A DNA stretch of 6,742 nt from Planctomycetota bacterium (lineage in GTDB: Bacteria > Planctomycetota > Phycisphaerae > WQYP01 > JAJZKY01): NCBI GenBank assembly GCA_021803885.1, contig JAJZKY010000258.1, positions 1 to 6,742 of the forward strand. Direction: 5' to 3'. This document shows, piece by piece, positions 6,472-6,742 of this stretch (positions are counted from its first letter, which is position 1; the number at the start of each line of letters is the position of its first letter). The position numbers were made by a program, and so were the translations under genes. A model generated the notes under the pieces. That model did no database searches. It saw only the letters and a program-made list of their open reading frames with translations, and was not told the DNA's origin.

Positions 6472-6558
6472 TCGTCGCCCTCGCTGGACTTCGAGCTTCC
6501 GCTACGCTCCAGCCCGAAGCCCAGCGAATCTCCATTCCACGAAGATGTTTAGCGAACT
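6472..6558. other. Non-coding 3' end of IS21 between istB and right repeat
   Basis: No gene is seen in this short stretch. It holds the GC-rich hairpin described separately and otherwise leads into the right terminal repeats. Confidence 0.5.
6481..6527 (+). terminator. GC-rich hairpin after istB, possible transcription end
   Basis: The arm TCGCTGGACTTCG (6481-6493) pairs with CGAAGCCCAGCGA (6515-6527) over 13 positions with a single mismatch, around a 21-base loop. It sits 10 bp after the istB stop. There is no U-run, so it is not a canonical intrinsic terminator. It may stabilise the istAB transcript or block read-in. Confidence 0.4.
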
Positions 6559-6616
6559 GCCACAGGTGGGCCAGAGTTAATTGCCACAGATGGGCCAAGA
6601 TTAGTTGCCAAACCCA
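6559..6616 (-). repeat. IS21 right terminal inverted repeat with 24-bp period
   Basis: The inverted partner of 1357-1414. TGCCACAGGTGGGCCA and TTGCCACAGATGGGCCA lie 24 bp apart, and a third partial unit TTGCCAAACCCA ends the IS (GCC at 6559, 6583 and 6607 phase). The spacing matches the left end, consistent with multiple IstA binding sites. Confidence 0.87.
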
Positions 6617-6622
6617 CAGGTT
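6617..6622. repeat. Target site duplication, right copy (CAGGTT)
   Basis: An exact copy of 1351-1356 directly after the right end of the IS. It reads as glutamine-valine codons 65-66 of the interrupted oxidoreductase. Confidence 0.93.
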
Positions 6623-6742
6623 CCAGTTGAGAAAGGCCACCAGTTTCACGGAATATGTTTTCGCACGGAAAACTCCGCTACATCCGCACGCTTTGCGCAG
6701 GGTAAGGGGCTCGGTGTTCGTCGCACAATTCTGCATGGTGTA
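6623..6742 (+). pseudogene. FAD-dependent oxidoreductase, continuation after IS21
   Basis: When the IS and one target copy are removed, codon 66 (1354-1356) is followed in the same frame by 40 open codons to the window edge: PVEKGHQFHGICFR, then a stretch with ARFAQGKGLGVRR and TILHGV. The GLGVRRTILH segment is typical of this flavoprotein group, where an arginine pair before a hydrophobic helix follows the first substrate-domain strands. It has no start of its own here and is a cut part of the gene beginning at 1159. The rest lies outside the window. Confidence 0.8.

Larger units (their letters stand above)
1357..6616 (+). mobile_element. IS21-family insertion sequence, itself interrupted by a second element
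   Basis: Boundaries are set by an exact 6-bp target duplication and imperfect terminal inverted repeats (TGATTTTGGCA at the left; TGGGTTTGGCA when the right end is read inward). The element carries istA and istB in the standard order with the ATGA overlap. Subtracting the 2691-bp inner insertion from 5260 bp leaves 2569 bp, close to a typical IS21 member. IstA and both ends look intact but IstB is broken, so the element should not transpose efficiently by itself. A related IstB supplied in trans could still act on it. Confidence 0.93.

Noticed and set aside
6559..6616. 24-bp spaced repeats at the end of the IS considered as a small CRISPR-like or iteron array.
   Set aside because: The same period and motif occur in inverted orientation at the other IS end, so these are IS21 terminal transposase sites.

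Overview
The window is a set of nested insertions in a bacterial chromosome. The outer layer is host DNA: a small multi-pass membrane protein gene of the DUF308/HdeD type (184-813), then the start of an FAD-dependent oxidoreductase gene (1159-1356). That gene is cut by an IS21-family insertion sequence (1357-6616) and resumes in frame at 6623, running off the end of the window. The flanks give few taxonomic clues. GC is moderate, and an environmental Acidobacteriota or Proteobacteria member is plausible, but this is a guess.

The IS21 element has imperfect terminal inverted repeats of about 58 bp built on a 24-bp period. It has an exact 6-bp target duplication (CAGGTT at 1351-1356 and 6617-6622), an intact istA (1436-3004), and an istB that overlaps istA by the usual ATGA. 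istB is itself split, exactly in the codons of its Walker A loop, by a second element of 2691 bp (3343-6033, or equivalently 3347-6037). Removing that element rejoins istB into one 259-codon frame with the P-loop GDCGTGKT. Removing the whole IS plus one CAGGTT copy rejoins the oxidoreductase in frame.

The inner element reads on the minus strand. It carries a 694-aa large serine recombinase (3447-5531), a small 67-aa gene overlapping its start (5509-5712), and a DUF5372-like ORF (5516-5950) that is open up to the right end of the element but has no usable start there for its N-terminal part. The ends are a direct TGCG repeat, and the joined ends form a dyad around a central TG, as expected for the att site of a large serine recombinase.

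The most striking observation is what happens when the ends of the inner element are joined head to tail, as in an excised circle. A perfect Shine-Dalgarno (AGGAGG) and ATG near the left end, which in the integrated state lead only to an 8-codon dead end in antisense istB, become fused in frame to the DUF5372-like ORF at the right end. The circle therefore assembles an intact first gene (about 177 codons) followed by the small gene and the recombinase gene. This suggests a circularisation-dependent genetic switch. It extends to the ribosome-binding site and start codon the principle known from Tn4451-type elements, whose circular form creates a promoter for the large resolvase.
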